This document shows positions 16,772 through 25,416 of a stretch of DNA of 64,000 bases, in pieces. How positions within the stretch are numbered: the stretch's first letter is position 1; each line of letters starts with the position of its first letter. Position numbers and translations under genes: made by a program. The notes beneath the pieces were generated by a model. It ran no database searches and was not told where the DNA came from. It saw only the letters and a list, made by a program, of their open reading frames with translations. The stretch comes from Deltaproteobacteria bacterium (lineage in GTDB: Bacteria; Desulfobacterota; GWC2-55-46), in the NCBI GenBank assembly GCA_015075075.1, contig JABTVA010000011.1, positions 1 to 64,000 of the forward strand, given 5' to 3'.

Positions 16772-16864
16772 GGCACTGCGGTCATTGGGCGGGGGGCAAA
16801 GCGGCTGTGTGCTGCGGCATTACAACAGGAGGGATAACTTCTACTCTCTCGCAATCGCGTATTA

Positions 16865-17008
16865 AGGCAACCTCTAAAAATTTGAGATTTTTCCCGCAAT
16901 CAAGAAAGGGCGGGAATAAAAAAGCGGAGCATATATGTGAATATGTGAGCATTTTTATTCACGCCCTGACGCAGAGTCCGGGGAAAAGATCACTTTTTAG
17001 AGTTGCCT
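16865..17008 (+). repeat. Dispersed TIR element, full copy
   Basis: AGGCAACCTCTAAAAATTTG at the left and TTTTTAGAGTTGCCT at the right form the terminal inverted repeat. The interior GCGGAGCATATATGTGAATA and GAGCATTTTTATTC arms pair in a hairpin. It is flanked by TA on both sides and ends seven bases from the sigma-factor stop. Confidence 0.85.
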
Positions 17009-17014
17009 TATTCT

Positions 17015-17911
17015 CTATGCAACGTCCCTGTATTCCGTATGGGTCTCTTCCGCCATCCGCTTAAGCTTCCCGATGGCCTTTGCCTCTATCTGCCTTACCC
17101 TCTCCCTCGTGAGCCCGAACTCCCTGCCCACTGTCTCGAGCGTCTTCGGCTCCTCGCCGTCAAGGCCGAAGCGCTCCCTTATGACCACTTTCTCGTTCTC
17201 GTCCAGGCATTCGAGCCACTTCCTGACCTTCTCCGCCCTGTCAGCCATGTCGATAGCCTCCATTGGCGGCGGGAAGGTCTCGTCAACCAGCTTTTCCATC
17301 AGCGACTGGTCCGCGTCCTCCGCGACCGGGCTCTCAAGTGAGTAGCTTTTCCGGGTTATCCCGTTGAGCTTCTTTACATACCTTCCTGAAAGGCCGGTCC
17401 TCTCCGAAAGCTCCCTTATATCGGGCTCGCGGCCCAACTCGCCCGTCAAGTCCCTCTCGGCCCTCGAAACCCTGGCGAGGTCGGTTGAGACGTGTATCGG
17501 GAGCCTCACTGTATCCGCCTGGTTTGCTATGGCCCTGTCTATCGACTGCTTTATCCAGTAGGTCGCATATGTCGAGAACTTGCAGCCCTTTGAGGCGTTG
17601 AAGCGCTCCGCCGATTTTATGAGCCCTATATTCCCCTCCTCGATGAGGTCCTGGAGAGGAAGGCCCCTGTTGAGGTGCCTCTTGGCTATGTTCACGACGA
17701 GCCTCAGGTTCGCCTCTATAAGCGACCTCCGGGCCTCGCCGTCGCCCCTGGCTATCCTCCTTGCGAGCGCCTTTTCCTCGGCTGCCGTAAGGAGCCGTAT
17801 CTTACTTATCTCCCTGAAGTACGTCGTTACCGAATCCGAGGTCTTTTTCTCTCCGGCCTCGCCGGACGGCGGCCTGCCCCTCCGGGCCGGCCGCGATGTT
17901 TCGTCTTTCAT
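17015..17911 (-). CDS. RNA polymerase sigma-70 family factor (group 1/2)
   Basis: 298 residues. [20 protein letters not shown] is region 1.2, [20 protein letters not shown] region 2.1/2.2, [20 protein letters not shown] regions 2.3/2.4, and [20 protein letters not shown] region 4.2. The very basic N-terminus ([17 protein letters not shown]) and lack of the long region 1.1 make it smaller than a primary RpoD and closer to RpoS or cyanobacterial group 2 sigmas. It probably directs an alternative housekeeping or stress regulon. The ATG at 17911 follows GGGAGG. A TIR element and a terminator lie directly downstream. Confidence 0.9.
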   Translation of the reverse strand: MKDETSRPARRGRPPSGEAGEKKTSDSVTTYFREISKIRLLTAAEEKALARRIARGDGEARRSLIEANLRLVVNIAKRHLNRGLPLQDLIEEGNIGLIKSAERFNASKGCKFSTYATYWIKQSIDRAIANQADTVRLPIHVSTDLARVSRAERDLTGELGREPDIRELSERTGLSGRYVKKLNGITRKSYSLESPVAEDADQSLMEKLVDETFPPPMEAIDMADRAEKVRKWLECLDENEKVVIRERFGLDGEEPKTLETVGREFGLTRERVRQIEAKAIGKLKRMAEETHTEYRDVA

Positions 17912-17993
17912 GGCCTCCCCCTGTTTCCAGGCGGGGCCTGCCGTTACGGCGGATTGCCAACTTATCCGGGGTAGAGGGCGTCAATCCATATCA

Positions 17994-18028
17994 GAAAACG
18001 AGGACCGGGAGCCTTGGCCCCCGGTCCT
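17994..18028 (-). terminator. Terminator after peroxiredoxin gene
   Basis: AGGACCGGG and the later CCCGGTCCT form a stem with a GCCAAGGC-containing loop, followed on the minus strand by CGTTTTC. Confidence 0.6.
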
Positions 18029-18034
18029 TCAGCG

Positions 18035-18634
18035 TCAGAAGTTAGCTTCGGCGTATTTCTCCAGCCCCGCCTGATCGGGCTTCATCCCCTTCTCTCCCTG
18101 TTTCCAGTTGGCCGGGCAGACCTCGCCGTATTTTTCGTTGAACTGGATAGCGTCCAGCACCCTCAAGACCTCGTCCACGTTCCTTCCGAGCGGGAGGTCG
18201 TTTATGGTTATGTGGCGTATCTTGCCGAGCTTGTCTATTATGAACAGGCCCCTCAGGGCTATGCCCGGCTTCTCCACAAGCACGCCGTAGCTCCTGCTTA
18301 TGGATTTGTCGAGGTCGGAGACGAGCGGGTATTCTATCTCGCCTATGCCGCCCTTTTTCCTGGGGGTGTGCCTCCAGGCGATGTGCGAGAACTGGCTGTC
18401 TACCGAAACCCCCAGCACCTGCGAGTTCCGAGCGTGGAACTCGTCTATCCTGTCGCTCATCGATATTATTTCGGTCGGGCATACGAAAGTGAAGTCGAGC
18501 GGGTAGAAAAAGAGCACCACGTACTTCCCTTTGTAATCCGAAAGTTTGATTTCCTTTACCGAGCCGTCCTCCATTACCGAAGTTGCCTTGAAGTCCGGGG
18601 CCTCGTTCTGGACTACTGCCATTGTCTCCGCCAT
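18035..18634 (-). CDS. 2-Cys peroxiredoxin (AhpC/TSA)
   Basis: 199 residues. [19 protein letters not shown] holds the peroxidatic Cys, and [16 protein letters not shown] the resolving Cys, as in typical 2-Cys Prx1/AhpC proteins. [20 protein letters not shown] contains the conserved Arg region. It reduces hydrogen peroxide, organic peroxides and possibly peroxynitrite, using thioredoxin or a reductase that is not encoded nearby. AAGGAG precedes the ATG. It lies 22 bp downstream of a PerR-like gene, so peroxide derepression of both is likely. Confidence 0.95.
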   Translation of the reverse strand: MAETMAVVQNEAPDFKATSVMEDGSVKEIKLSDYKGKYVVLFFYPLDFTFVCPTEIISMSDRIDEFHARNSQVLGVSVDSQFSHIAWRHTPRKKGGIGEIEYPLVSDLDKSISRSYGVLVEKPGIALRGLFIIDKLGKIRHITINDLPLGRNVDEVLRVLDAIQFNEKYGEVCPANWKQGEKGMKPDQAGLEKYAEANF

Positions 18635-18655
18635 TTCCTTTTTCTCCTTATCTGG

Positions 18656-19078
18656 TTAGTTTGTGGTCTTTATGCGGCACCTGTTGCACAGGCCGTAAAA
18701 GTCTATATGGTTGCCGGTAGTTGTGAACTCCATTGTCACATCATCCGGCAGCTTTAATGACGCTGAATAGTCCACGAAGACGTCTCCTATCCTGCCGCAC
18801 CCGGTGCACATGATGTGGTGGTGCGGGGCCGGGTTGGGGTCGAAATGCTTCCTCTCCGGGTCTATGGTGACCTCCATTATCTCGCCCCTCTCCCTGAGGG
18901 CCTGGATGGTGTTGTAGACCGTGGCAAAGGATACCGTCGGATACCGCTTCTTTATCTCGGTATAGATATCCTCGGCCGTGGGGTGGCTGGTGTTCCCCTC
19001 GAGGAACTTGAGGATCGCGAGCCTCTGCGGCGTGAGCTTGAAACCCATGCCCCGGTATTTCCTTACTATCCTCTCCAT
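18656..19078 (-). CDS. perR: Fur-family peroxide-type regulator
   Basis: 140 residues. GFKLTPQRLAILKFLEGN and PTVSFATVYNTIQALRERGE form the winged helix. APHHHIMCTGCGRIGDVF gives the His/Cys metal site and a CxxC, and LCNRCR at the C-terminus completes the structural zinc. The CxxC pair and the downstream peroxiredoxin favour PerR over Fur. The ATG at 19078 has AAGGAG at the right distance; a TTG at 19102 does not. A palindromic box lies about 40 bp upstream, pointing to autoregulation. Confidence 0.85.
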   Translation of the reverse strand: MERIVRKYRGMGFKLTPQRLAILKFLEGNTSHPTAEDIYTEIKKRYPTVSFATVYNTIQALRERGEIMEVTIDPERKHFDPNPAPHHHIMCTGCGRIGDVFVDYSASLKLPDDVTMEFTTTGNHIDFYGLCNRCRIKTTN

Positions 19079-19112
19079 TGCGGCTCCTTCTTGTACTAAC
19101 AATTACTACTTA

Positions 19113-19128
19113 AGAATAATTCTATTAT
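19113..19128 (-). promoter_or_regulatory. Candidate PerR/Fur box
   Basis: Two overlapping palindromes, AGAATAATTCT (19113-19123) and ATAATTCTATTAT (19116-19128), resemble the TTATAATNATTATAA consensus of PerR. They lie 35-50 bp before the perR start. Confidence 0.6.
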
Positions 19129-19191
19129 AGAACAAAATAAATATATGTCAAGGCCTTCATCCTGAATTCTACAACAAATTGATTTTATTGA

Positions 19192-19689
19192 TTAATCTTG
19201 CCGGAAAGGACTGCCTGCCCCTGACTTTTGAAGTGTCTCCTCAAGGAAATCCGTCGTGGGTACGCTCCAAATTATGAGGCCGAACGAGATGGAGGCCAGT
19301 ATCAGAAAATCCAGGTACATGGCCTTAAGGAAGAAAAGGCAGAAGCCGAAGATGAGGACCGCCTCGGCGAAAAGCATCGATATCACTGGCGTCAGCACAA
19401 GGTGCCTCATGAGCGCGTCCGCGTCGTTGGCCAAGGCCCTTAGCGACTCCTTCGAATAGCGCCTGTTCGATATGGCGGCGGAGGCCCCTATGGCAGCGGC
19501 GCTCAAGCCGTAGAAGATGCCCCTCAGGAGGTGCTCGCTTATCTCTGGGCTGAAGCCCCTGAAATAGATATACAGATACTTAAGGAGCAGCACGACCCCG
19601 GCGTACATGAACACGAACAGAGCCGCGAAGACCGCGACCATCACGCTCGAACGCCGGAGATCTGAAAGGAATTCCCTGTCTATCGCCAT
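19192..19689 (-). CDS. Four-helix membrane protein, function unknown
   Basis: 165 residues with four hydrophobic segments (VMVAVFAALFVFMYAGVVLL, IFYGLSAAAIGASAAI, PVISMLFAEAVLIFGFCLFF, FLILASISFGLIIWSVP). The basic SNRRYSKESLRALANDADAL lies between the pairs. The start is the ATG at 19689. It may be cotranscribed into the perR region but is 113 bp away with the operator between them. No family recognised. Confidence 0.7.
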   Translation of the reverse strand: MAIDREFLSDLRRSSVMVAVFAALFVFMYAGVVLLLKYLYIYFRGFSPEISEHLLRGIFYGLSAAAIGASAAISNRRYSKESLRALANDADALMRHLVLTPVISMLFAEAVLIFGFCLFFLKAMYLDFLILASISFGLIIWSVPTTDFLEETLQKSGAGSPFRQD

Positions 19690-19790
19690 ATGATGATTTC
19701 CGTCATGTTCCGCGCCGGGCCGGACGTGCTATCAATGGAATGCTTGGGATTGCTGGCCTAACGTCTTTTTTTGGGTTAAGATTCCATATT

Positions 19791-19855
19791 GGCACCTCTA
19801 AAAAATCGCTCTTTTCCCCGGACTTGCGGGTAAATCTCTAATTTTTAGAGTTGCC
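19791..19855 (-). repeat. Dispersed TIR element, short internally deleted copy
   Basis: Both terminal repeats are present (GGCACCTCTAAAAAATCG and CTCTAATTTTTAGAGTTGCC) with only TTTTCCCCGGACTTGCGGG between. The orientation is opposite to the other copies. Confidence 0.8.
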
Positions 19856-19902
19856 ATGAATAAGCTAAAACAAATAGGGCCCCGAATCAAGGAGGTTTTT
19901 AA

Positions 19903-20376
19903 ATGCTCTTCCTAACCATGCACATGGTCCACGTGCTTACGGTCATACTGTGGATAGGCGGGCTCGCCTTCGTCACCGGCATAGTCCTCCCCATGGCGAT
20001 AAAGACGCCCGACCCGCTCCAGAAGGTGCTTACCTTCCAGCGGATAGAGCACAGGTTCGCGCCCCTTGCGAAGGCCTACAACATAATAGTCGGCATAACC
20101 GGCTTCGTCATGGTCTGGCAGACGGGCTGGTACGAGCTTTACTTCCGGCCGGGCGGCTGGGCGCTCACCTTCATGACGGCCGTATGGGTATTCTGGTTCG
20201 TGATGCTCGTAGGGCTCGAGCCCACCGTGATACGGAAGATGCTGGACAGGATGGCCCGGGAAGGCGCGACAATGGACATTGACGGTATATTCAGGAAGGT
20301 AAAGACGCTCCACTGGGTGATGGTCGCGATTTCATTGGCGGCGTCGGCGGCGGGAGTTCTCGTCGCGCACGGTTAG
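19903..20376 (+). CDS. CopD-like small membrane protein
   Basis: 157 residues. MHMVHVLTVILWIGGLAFVT opens a four-helix integral membrane protein. The His-containing first helix with WIGG, the EHRFAPLAKAYNIIVGITGF segment and the last helix TLHWVMVAISLAASAAGVLV match the general CopD/YhaI-like pattern, where His may bind haem or copper. The ribosome site AAGGAGG is excellent. It converges on the MGMT gene with a 4-bp overlap of stops. A related protein is at 37464-37910. Function unknown. Confidence 0.7.
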   Translation: MLFLTMHMVHVLTVILWIGGLAFVTGIVLPMAIKTPDPLQKVLTFQRIEHRFAPLAKAYNIIVGITGFVMVWQTGWYELYFRPGGWALTFMTAVWVFWFVMLVGLEPTVIRKMLDRMAREGATMDIDGIFRKVKTLHWVMVAISLAASAAGVLVAHG

Positions 20377-20900
20377 AGGCTTATAGTCCTTCCGCGTATC
20401 CCGAGGCCCTCGGTCCCCAGGAGGGACTTTTTGATTTCTATTCCGCCGGAGAACCCTCCAAGCCTCAGGCCGGCAGCCACCACCCTGTGGCAGGGGACGA
20501 CGATCGGGACCGGGTTCCTTCCGCACGCGCCTCCCACGGCCCTCGCGGCCCCGGGTTTCCCGATAGACCTTGCGACCTCGCCGTAGGTCTCAACACTTCC
20601 CTGCGGAATACGCCTGAGCTCCTCCCATACGGCCCTGTCGAATTCAGAGCCCGAGAGGCTTAACGGTACCCTGAACTCGACGACTTTACCCCGGAAGTAC
20701 TCATCGAGCATCCTGAAAAGGGCCGCAAATGACGAGGGTCTCTCTATTGGCTCGGCCCCGTCCACGCGCAAGGAAGAGACGAACTCCCTTCTTCTGCCGC
20801 GTATGCAAAGGTGAGCGAGCCCCCGGGCGTCGGAGGCCGCGAGTATTACGCCGAGCGGCGACTCAAAGGCCGCCCAATCCATCCTCTTTAACTTATTCAT
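20373..20900 (-). CDS. ogt: Methylated-DNA-protein cysteine methyltransferase
   Basis: 175 residues. VPIVVPCHRVVAAG carries the alkyl-acceptor Cys of MGMT/Ogt. FDRAVWEELRRIPQGSVETY and GGACGRNP are the DNA-binding helix region. It removes O6-alkyl groups from guanine in a suicide reaction. An ATG at 20882 preceded by AAAGAGG is the alternative start; the ATG at 20900 keeps MNKLKRMDWAAF. The N-terminal domain is short but present (ESPLGVILAASDARGLAHLC). Confidence 0.9.
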   Translation of the reverse strand: MNKLKRMDWAAFESPLGVILAASDARGLAHLCIRGRRREFVSSLRVDGAEPIERPSSFAALFRMLDEYFRGKVVEFRVPLSLSGSEFDRAVWEELRRIPQGSVETYGEVARSIGKPGAARAVGGACGRNPVPIVVPCHRVVAAGLRLGGFSGGIEIKKSLLGTEGLGIRGRTISL

Positions 20901-21065
20901 GCAAAAAGGATAAAACAGATGCCATGGTAAAGGCAACCGTTTTCAGGCTTTTGACTTGGCGCCCCTCTTCTGCTATTTTAAGACCCATGCGCGCTTTGCG
21001 CGCGCAACCCAAAGAGAAAGGAAGTCCCGCGGGCCCGTCAGGGCCGTAACGGTCCGGGCATAAAG

Positions 21066-21461
21066 ATGAGCTTCAAGGCCGCATTCGCGTTCTGGTTCGT
21101 GATGGTGCTCTTGGCAATAGGGAACGGCTTTTTCGCTGAAAAGGTCCTCGTCCGCCACATGGGGGACTACGGCTCGCATCTCTACAAGACCATCCTCATA
21201 ATCGCGGTCATTTTCATAGGCTCGTACGTCTACATGGCCTGGTTCGCGGGGCCCCCGCTCGTCTCGACGGCTTTAAAGACCGGCTTTTTCTGGCTCTCGT
21301 GCAGCGTCGTTTTCGAGTTCCTCTTCGGCCATTACGTCTTCGGCTTTCCCTGGGAGCGTCTCTTCGCGGACTACAGGATCTGGGAGGGGAGGCTCTGGTC
21401 GCTTGTGCTCGCCTCCGAGATAGCCGGCCCGCTCCTTGCCGCATGGATTGTAAAAAGCTGA
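21066..21461 (+). CDS. Four-helix membrane protein, function unknown
   Basis: 131 residues with hydrophobic segments AFAFWFVMVLLAIGNGFF, TILIIAVIFIGSYVYMAWFA, TGFFWLSCSVVFEFLFGHYV and LWSLVLASEIAGPLLAAWIV. The FGHYVFGFPWERLFADY segment before the last helix recurs in small uncharacterised bacterial membrane proteins. It ends 25 bp before the acetate kinase start on the same strand and is probably cotranscribed. No function can be assigned. Confidence 0.7.
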   Translation: MSFKAAFAFWFVMVLLAIGNGFFAEKVLVRHMGDYGSHLYKTILIIAVIFIGSYVYMAWFAGPPLVSTALKTGFFWLSCSVVFEFLFGHYVFGFPWERLFADYRIWEGRLWSLVLASEIAGPLLAAWIVKS

Positions 21462-21486
21462 AAGCCAATTCCGCCGGAGGATGCCG

Positions 21487-22650
21487 ATGCGAAATGTGCT
21501 AACAATCAACAGCGGCTCATCGAGCATCAAATTCTCCGTATACGCGCCCGGGAACTCCCGCCTCCTCTTTGGAAGGATCGAGAGGATAGGCCTGCCTGAT
21601 GGGGCGTTCCTTGCCTTTGACGGCAATGGGACAGCTCTCCTCAAAGAGGGAATGAGCTTCCCGGACCATGTCCCGGCATTAAAGGCCCTCTTCGACTGGC
21701 TCAGGAAAAGGCCCGAGGGTGAGGACATAAGTGCGGTCGGGCACAGGGTCGTGCACGGCGGCAGGATTACCTCGCCCCGGGTGATCGACCAGGAGCTCAT
21801 GGATACCCTGAGGACGCTCCTGCCTTTTGCGGCGGAGCACCTCCCACATGAGATAAAGGCCATCGAGGCGGTGGGGAGCTTCCTTCCGGGGCTGCCCCAG
21901 GCTGCCTGCTTCGATACCTCTTTCCACGCATCCATGCCCCCTGCCTCCCGGACCCTCTCCATACCTCGCGAAATAAGGGCTGAAGGGGTGGAGAGGTACG
22001 GCTTTCACGGGCTTTCATATGAATACATAATGGAGGAGCTTAAGCGGCTCGACCCGGAGAGGGCTTCCGGCAGGGTCGTGATAGCGCACCTCGGGAACGG
22101 CGCCTCCATGAGCGCGATAAAGGGCGGGAGATGCGTAGACACCACCATGGGATTTACGCCGCTCGGGGGGCTCGTAATGAGCACGCGGACCGGCGACCTC
22201 GACCCGGGCGTCATAGTCTACATATTGAAGAAGAAGGGCCTCGGGGCTGACGAGCTTAACGAGATGCTTAACCGCAGATCCGGCCTCCTCGGCATCTCGG
22301 GGATCAGTTCGGACATGGCCGACCTCCTTGGGAAAGAGGGCTCATCAAAAGAGGCCGCCCTTGCAGTGGAGGTCTTCTGCAGGCAGGCTAAAAAATTCCT
22401 GGGCGCATTCGCAGCCGTGCTCGGCGGCCTCGACACGCTCGTCTTTACGGCCGGAATGGGCGAGAACTCGCCGGTCATAAGGGAGCGCATACTCGACGGG
22501 CTGGGTTTTCTGGGCATTGAAATAGACCCGGTGGAGAATGGGCGAAATGGCCCCATAATCTCAAGAGGGCCGGTAAGGGTGCGTGTCATGAAGACCAACG
22601 AGGAGCTTATGATAGCGCGGCACACCAGAAGGGTAGTGGGCCTGGGCTGA
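21487..22650 (+). CDS. ackA: Acetate kinase
   Basis: 387 residues. LTINSGSSSIKFSVY is the N-terminal phosphate-binding motif of the acetate/sugar kinase/Hsp70 fold. GHRVVHGGRI, FDTSFHASMP, YGFHGLSYEY, AHLGNGASMSAIKGGRCVDT and FTAGMGENSP are the family signatures, with active-site Arg, His and Asp in place. It interconverts acetate plus ATP with acetyl phosphate. No phosphotransacetylase gene is beside it. I chose the ATG at 21487, six bases after GGAGG; an ATG at 21481 overlaps the ribosome site. Confidence 0.95.
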   Translation: MRNVLTINSGSSSIKFSVYAPGNSRLLFGRIERIGLPDGAFLAFDGNGTALLKEGMSFPDHVPALKALFDWLRKRPEGEDISAVGHRVVHGGRITSPRVIDQELMDTLRTLLPFAAEHLPHEIKAIEAVGSFLPGLPQAACFDTSFHASMPPASRTLSIPREIRAEGVERYGFHGLSYEYIMEELKRLDPERASGRVVIAHLGNGASMSAIKGGRCVDTTMGFTPLGGLVMSTRTGDLDPGVIVYILKKKGLGADELNEMLNRRSGLLGISGISSDMADLLGKEGSSKEAALAVEVFCRQAKKFLGAFAAVLGGLDTLVFTAGMGENSPVIRERILDGLGFLGIEIDPVENGRNGPIISRGPVRVRVMKTNEELMIARHTRRVVGLG

Positions 22651-22712
22651 ACCGGCTGCGACCAAGGGCGAGACAGCCCGGTTAGGATTATCAGGGAAAA
22701 AGACGGACGGGA

Positions 22713-24098
22713 TTAAAAGGGGCTATTGCCAATTTCCGCGTTCATGGCAACGGCCGTTCCGTCGGACAGGAGCTTCGCGCTTATCTCGTCCCTTACGGCG
22801 GCAAATGCCTGCCATTCCTTCTTTGGTATGGATTTATCCGGCACAGGTTTTATGCTCAGGGGGTTTATGAGCCTGCCGTTTACGCGCACCTCGTAATGGA
22901 GGTGCGGCCCGGAGCAGAGGCCTGTGCAGCCTACATAGCCGATCATGTCTCCCTGGCTCACCTTAACGCCGGTCCTTATGCCCTTCCCTATCTTCGAGAG
23001 GTGCCCATATAATGTGGAGTAGCCGTTATTGTGCCGTATCTCCACGTAGTTTCCGTATCCCTTGTTCCTGCCGGCGAACTTGACTATGCCGCTACCGGCG
23101 GCCTCGACTGGCGTGCCTACCGGCGCCGCGTAATCGACCCCGTGGTGCGGCCTGTACTTCTTCAGTATGGGATGATACCGCTTCGTGGTAAAGTGGCTCG
23201 ATATCCTTCTGTACCTGAGGGGTGTTTTGAGGAGCGACCTCCTAAGCGACCTGCCTTCGCCGTCATAGTAGCCGGTACCGCCGTTCCCCTCGTAATATAC
23301 GGCCGTGTACTTCTTCCCGCCGTTCACCATCTCGGCGCCGATGATCTTCCCGCTCCTTACCGGCGCGCCCTCGACGTAAAGGACCTCCTTCAGTATCCTG
23401 AAGGAATCGCCTTTCCTTATGTCGGATGTGAAGTCTATGTCCCATGCGAATATGTCCGTGAGGGCCATCACGGCCTGCGGGTCGGCCCCGGCCTTCATGG
23501 CGTCCTCGTAAAGCGAGTTCTCGATCGTCCCAGATACGACCACCTCGCGTATTTCATTGGGGAGCTCGGCCTTGCTCGCGAAGATGCCGCCATCGGGTGT
23601 CTTCTCTATGAGGAGGTACTCGTAGTCGCTGAACTTGTACTCGATCCTCCGGACCGCGTCCTCGAGGGTGTAGACGGTCAGGACCGAGTCCTTCCTGCGC
23701 TGCCTCATACTGAAGATCGGACGGGCCTTTTCGGCGATCTCGAGTATCTCGGGGCCGGGGACGTTAAGGCCGGACATTATCTGATAGAAGGTGTTGTTGC
23801 CGGCGAGCTTGAAGTCATGCCTTATAAGCTCCGGGCCTTTGGGGGCGTCCTCGGCCACGTTTTCCTGCTCGGGGGCGGCTTGGCGCTTGAGCGATGCTTC
23901 CGGGCTTACTATGAATAGTAATGAAAGTAGGAATGAAAGTCCTGCGAGCGAAACTATAAGAATGGTCCTCAGGTGGAGCTTCTTCTCATTCCTGTTTGAG
24001 AATTCCGTCAATATTCCGTCCTCTCCCAATGCAGGTAATGCTGTTTGGACGCGTTCCGACGTGCGCCGAGCCCGCGTTTCCGAGCGGGTTCCGGACAT
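22713..24098 (-). CDS. M23-family murein endopeptidase (MepM-like)
   Basis: About 461 residues. One N-terminal membrane segment (TILIVSLAGLSFLLSLLFIV, near residue 45) precedes a long periplasmic region with a LysM/OapA-like part (NNTFYQIMSGLNVPGPEILE). The peptidase domain shows KYRPHHGVDYAAPVGTPVEA (HxxxD zinc site) and LCSGPHLHYEVRVNGRLINP (HxH zinc site). It cleaves peptidoglycan cross-links during wall growth, like MepM. The ATG at 24098 lacks a strong ribosome site; an upstream TTG at 24125 is no better. The gene stands alone. Confidence 0.9.
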   Translation of the reverse strand: MSGTRSETRARRTSERVQTALPALGEDGILTEFSNRNEKKLHLRTILIVSLAGLSFLLSLLFIVSPEASLKRQAAPEQENVAEDAPKGPELIRHDFKLAGNNTFYQIMSGLNVPGPEILEIAEKARPIFSMRQRRKDSVLTVYTLEDAVRRIEYKFSDYEYLLIEKTPDGGIFASKAELPNEIREVVVSGTIENSLYEDAMKAGADPQAVMALTDIFAWDIDFTSDIRKGDSFRILKEVLYVEGAPVRSGKIIGAEMVNGGKKYTAVYYEGNGGTGYYDGEGRSLRRSLLKTPLRYRRISSHFTTKRYHPILKKYRPHHGVDYAAPVGTPVEAAGSGIVKFAGRNKGYGNYVEIRHNNGYSTLYGHLSKIGKGIRTGVKVSQGDMIGYVGCTGLCSGPHLHYEVRVNGRLINPLSIKPVPDKSIPKKEWQAFAAVRDEISAKLLSDGTAVAMNAEIGNSPF

Positions 24099-24300
24099 AA
24101 TAATGAAGAGGCGAAAGAATGTCAAGGCTTTGTTGAACCTTTTTCAACAAGTAGTGGGAAACAAAAAGTTTTTTTCTTCGCGCGTAAGAATGGGGGCTAT
24201 GCGGAACGAGAGACAGAACGGCGGATGCGGGCCGTCCTAATCGCAGAGCGGCTCAATGAGCGCTTGAAAACAGGGCGCGTAAAGATGTAACATACGCCCC

Positions 24301-25416
24301 ATGAGGGTGGATTTGGACAAGGCAGGGGCCCGGCCCGGCAAGGCCCGCATACTCGTGGCCGACGACGACCGCTTCTACTTACAGGTATACTCGGACCTCA
24401 TCACCGAGCTCGGGCACGAGTGCATACAAGCCCAGAACGGCCTCGAAGCGCTTGAGAAGGCGCGCACCCACGTGCCGGACATCCTCATAATAGACGTCGT
24501 GATGCCGGGGATGGACGGGTTCGAGGTCACCCGCAGGCTCAAGGAAGACCCCCTCACCACCCACCTGCCGGTCGTCATAATGACGTCCCTATCCGACAGG
24601 GACTCGCGGATGAAGGGGCTTCTCGGCGGCGCTGACGAGTTCCTCTCGAAGCCCGTGGACGAATCGGAGTTCAAGGCCAGGCTGAGGAACCTTCTGAAGG
24701 TAAAAAGGTACGAGGACTACCTGGTAGAGCACGGCAGGAGGCTCGAATACGAGGTGGAGGACAAGTCGGTCCAGCTCGAGAAGGCCTTCGCCAAGATACG
24801 GACCGGCTACATAGAGACGGTATACAGGCTCACGCTCGCGGCGGAGCTCCGGGACAAGGAGACAGGCTGGCACATAAGGCGGATAAGCCTTTATTCGCAG
24901 CTACTTGCCAGGTACCTGCGCCTGCCGGAGGAGACGGTCGAGGCCGTCTTCTTCGGAAGCCCCATGCACGACGTGGGAAAAATCGGCATCCCGGACTCCA
25001 TACTCCTCAAGCCCGGCCCGCTCACCGAAGAGGAGTTCAAGGTGATGAAGACGCATTCGGCCATAGGGGCCGACCTCCTCAAGGACTCGGATTCGGAATT
25101 GCTGGCGACGGCGAGGGAGATAGCCCTTACGCACCACGAGAGGTGGAACGGCGAAGGCTACCCGAGGGGATTGAAGGGCGAGGAGATACCGATTTCAGGG
25201 AGGATAGTAAATATAGTCGACATATACGACGCCCTCCGGAGCGTGCGCCCCTACAAGGAGTCCTTTGACCACGAGAGCTCCTGCGGCATAATCCTCCGTT
25301 ACCCGGAGCGCTTTGACCCGCGAATCCTCTCGGCATTCAGGGACTGCTCGGAGGAGTTCCGGAGGCTCTACGACGAGAACCGGGACGACCTTCAGAACCG
25401 CCCGGTTATGATATAG
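24301..25416 (+). CDS. Response regulator with HD-GYP domain (RpfG-like)
   Basis: 371 residues. The receiver domain (17-135) has RILVADDDRF, phosphoacceptor Asp in LIIDVVMPGMDGFEVTRR, and LSKPVDESEFKAR. A coiled linker (150-180) leads to the HD-GYP domain: MHDVGKIGIPDSILLKPGPL, KTHSAIGADLL, ALTHHERWNGEGYPRGLKGE and VDIYDALRSVRPYK, with all metal-binding His/Asp present. It should hydrolyse cyclic di-GMP in response to a sensor kinase not encoded here. The ribosome site is poor. Its 3' end overlaps the convergent ChaN-like gene by 25 bp. Confidence 0.93.
   Translation: MRVDLDKAGARPGKARILVADDDRFYLQVYSDLITELGHECIQAQNGLEALEKARTHVPDILIIDVVMPGMDGFEVTRRLKEDPLTTHLPVVIMTSLSDRDSRMKGLLGGADEFLSKPVDESEFKARLRNLLKVKRYEDYLVEHGRRLEYEVEDKSVQLEKAFAKIRTGYIETVYRLTLAAELRDKETGWHIRRISLYSQLLARYLRLPEETVEAVFFGSPMHDVGKIGIPDSILLKPGPLTEEEFKVMKTHSAIGADLLKDSDSELLATAREIALTHHERWNGEGYPRGLKGEEIPISGRIVNIVDIYDALRSVRPYKESFDHESSCGIILRYPERFDPRILSAFRDCSEEFRRLYDENRDDLQNRPVMI

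Noticed and set aside
23031..23918. Long plus-strand frame opposite the M23 peptidase
   Set aside because: Antisense to a clear gene; its composition mirrors the codon bias of the other strand.
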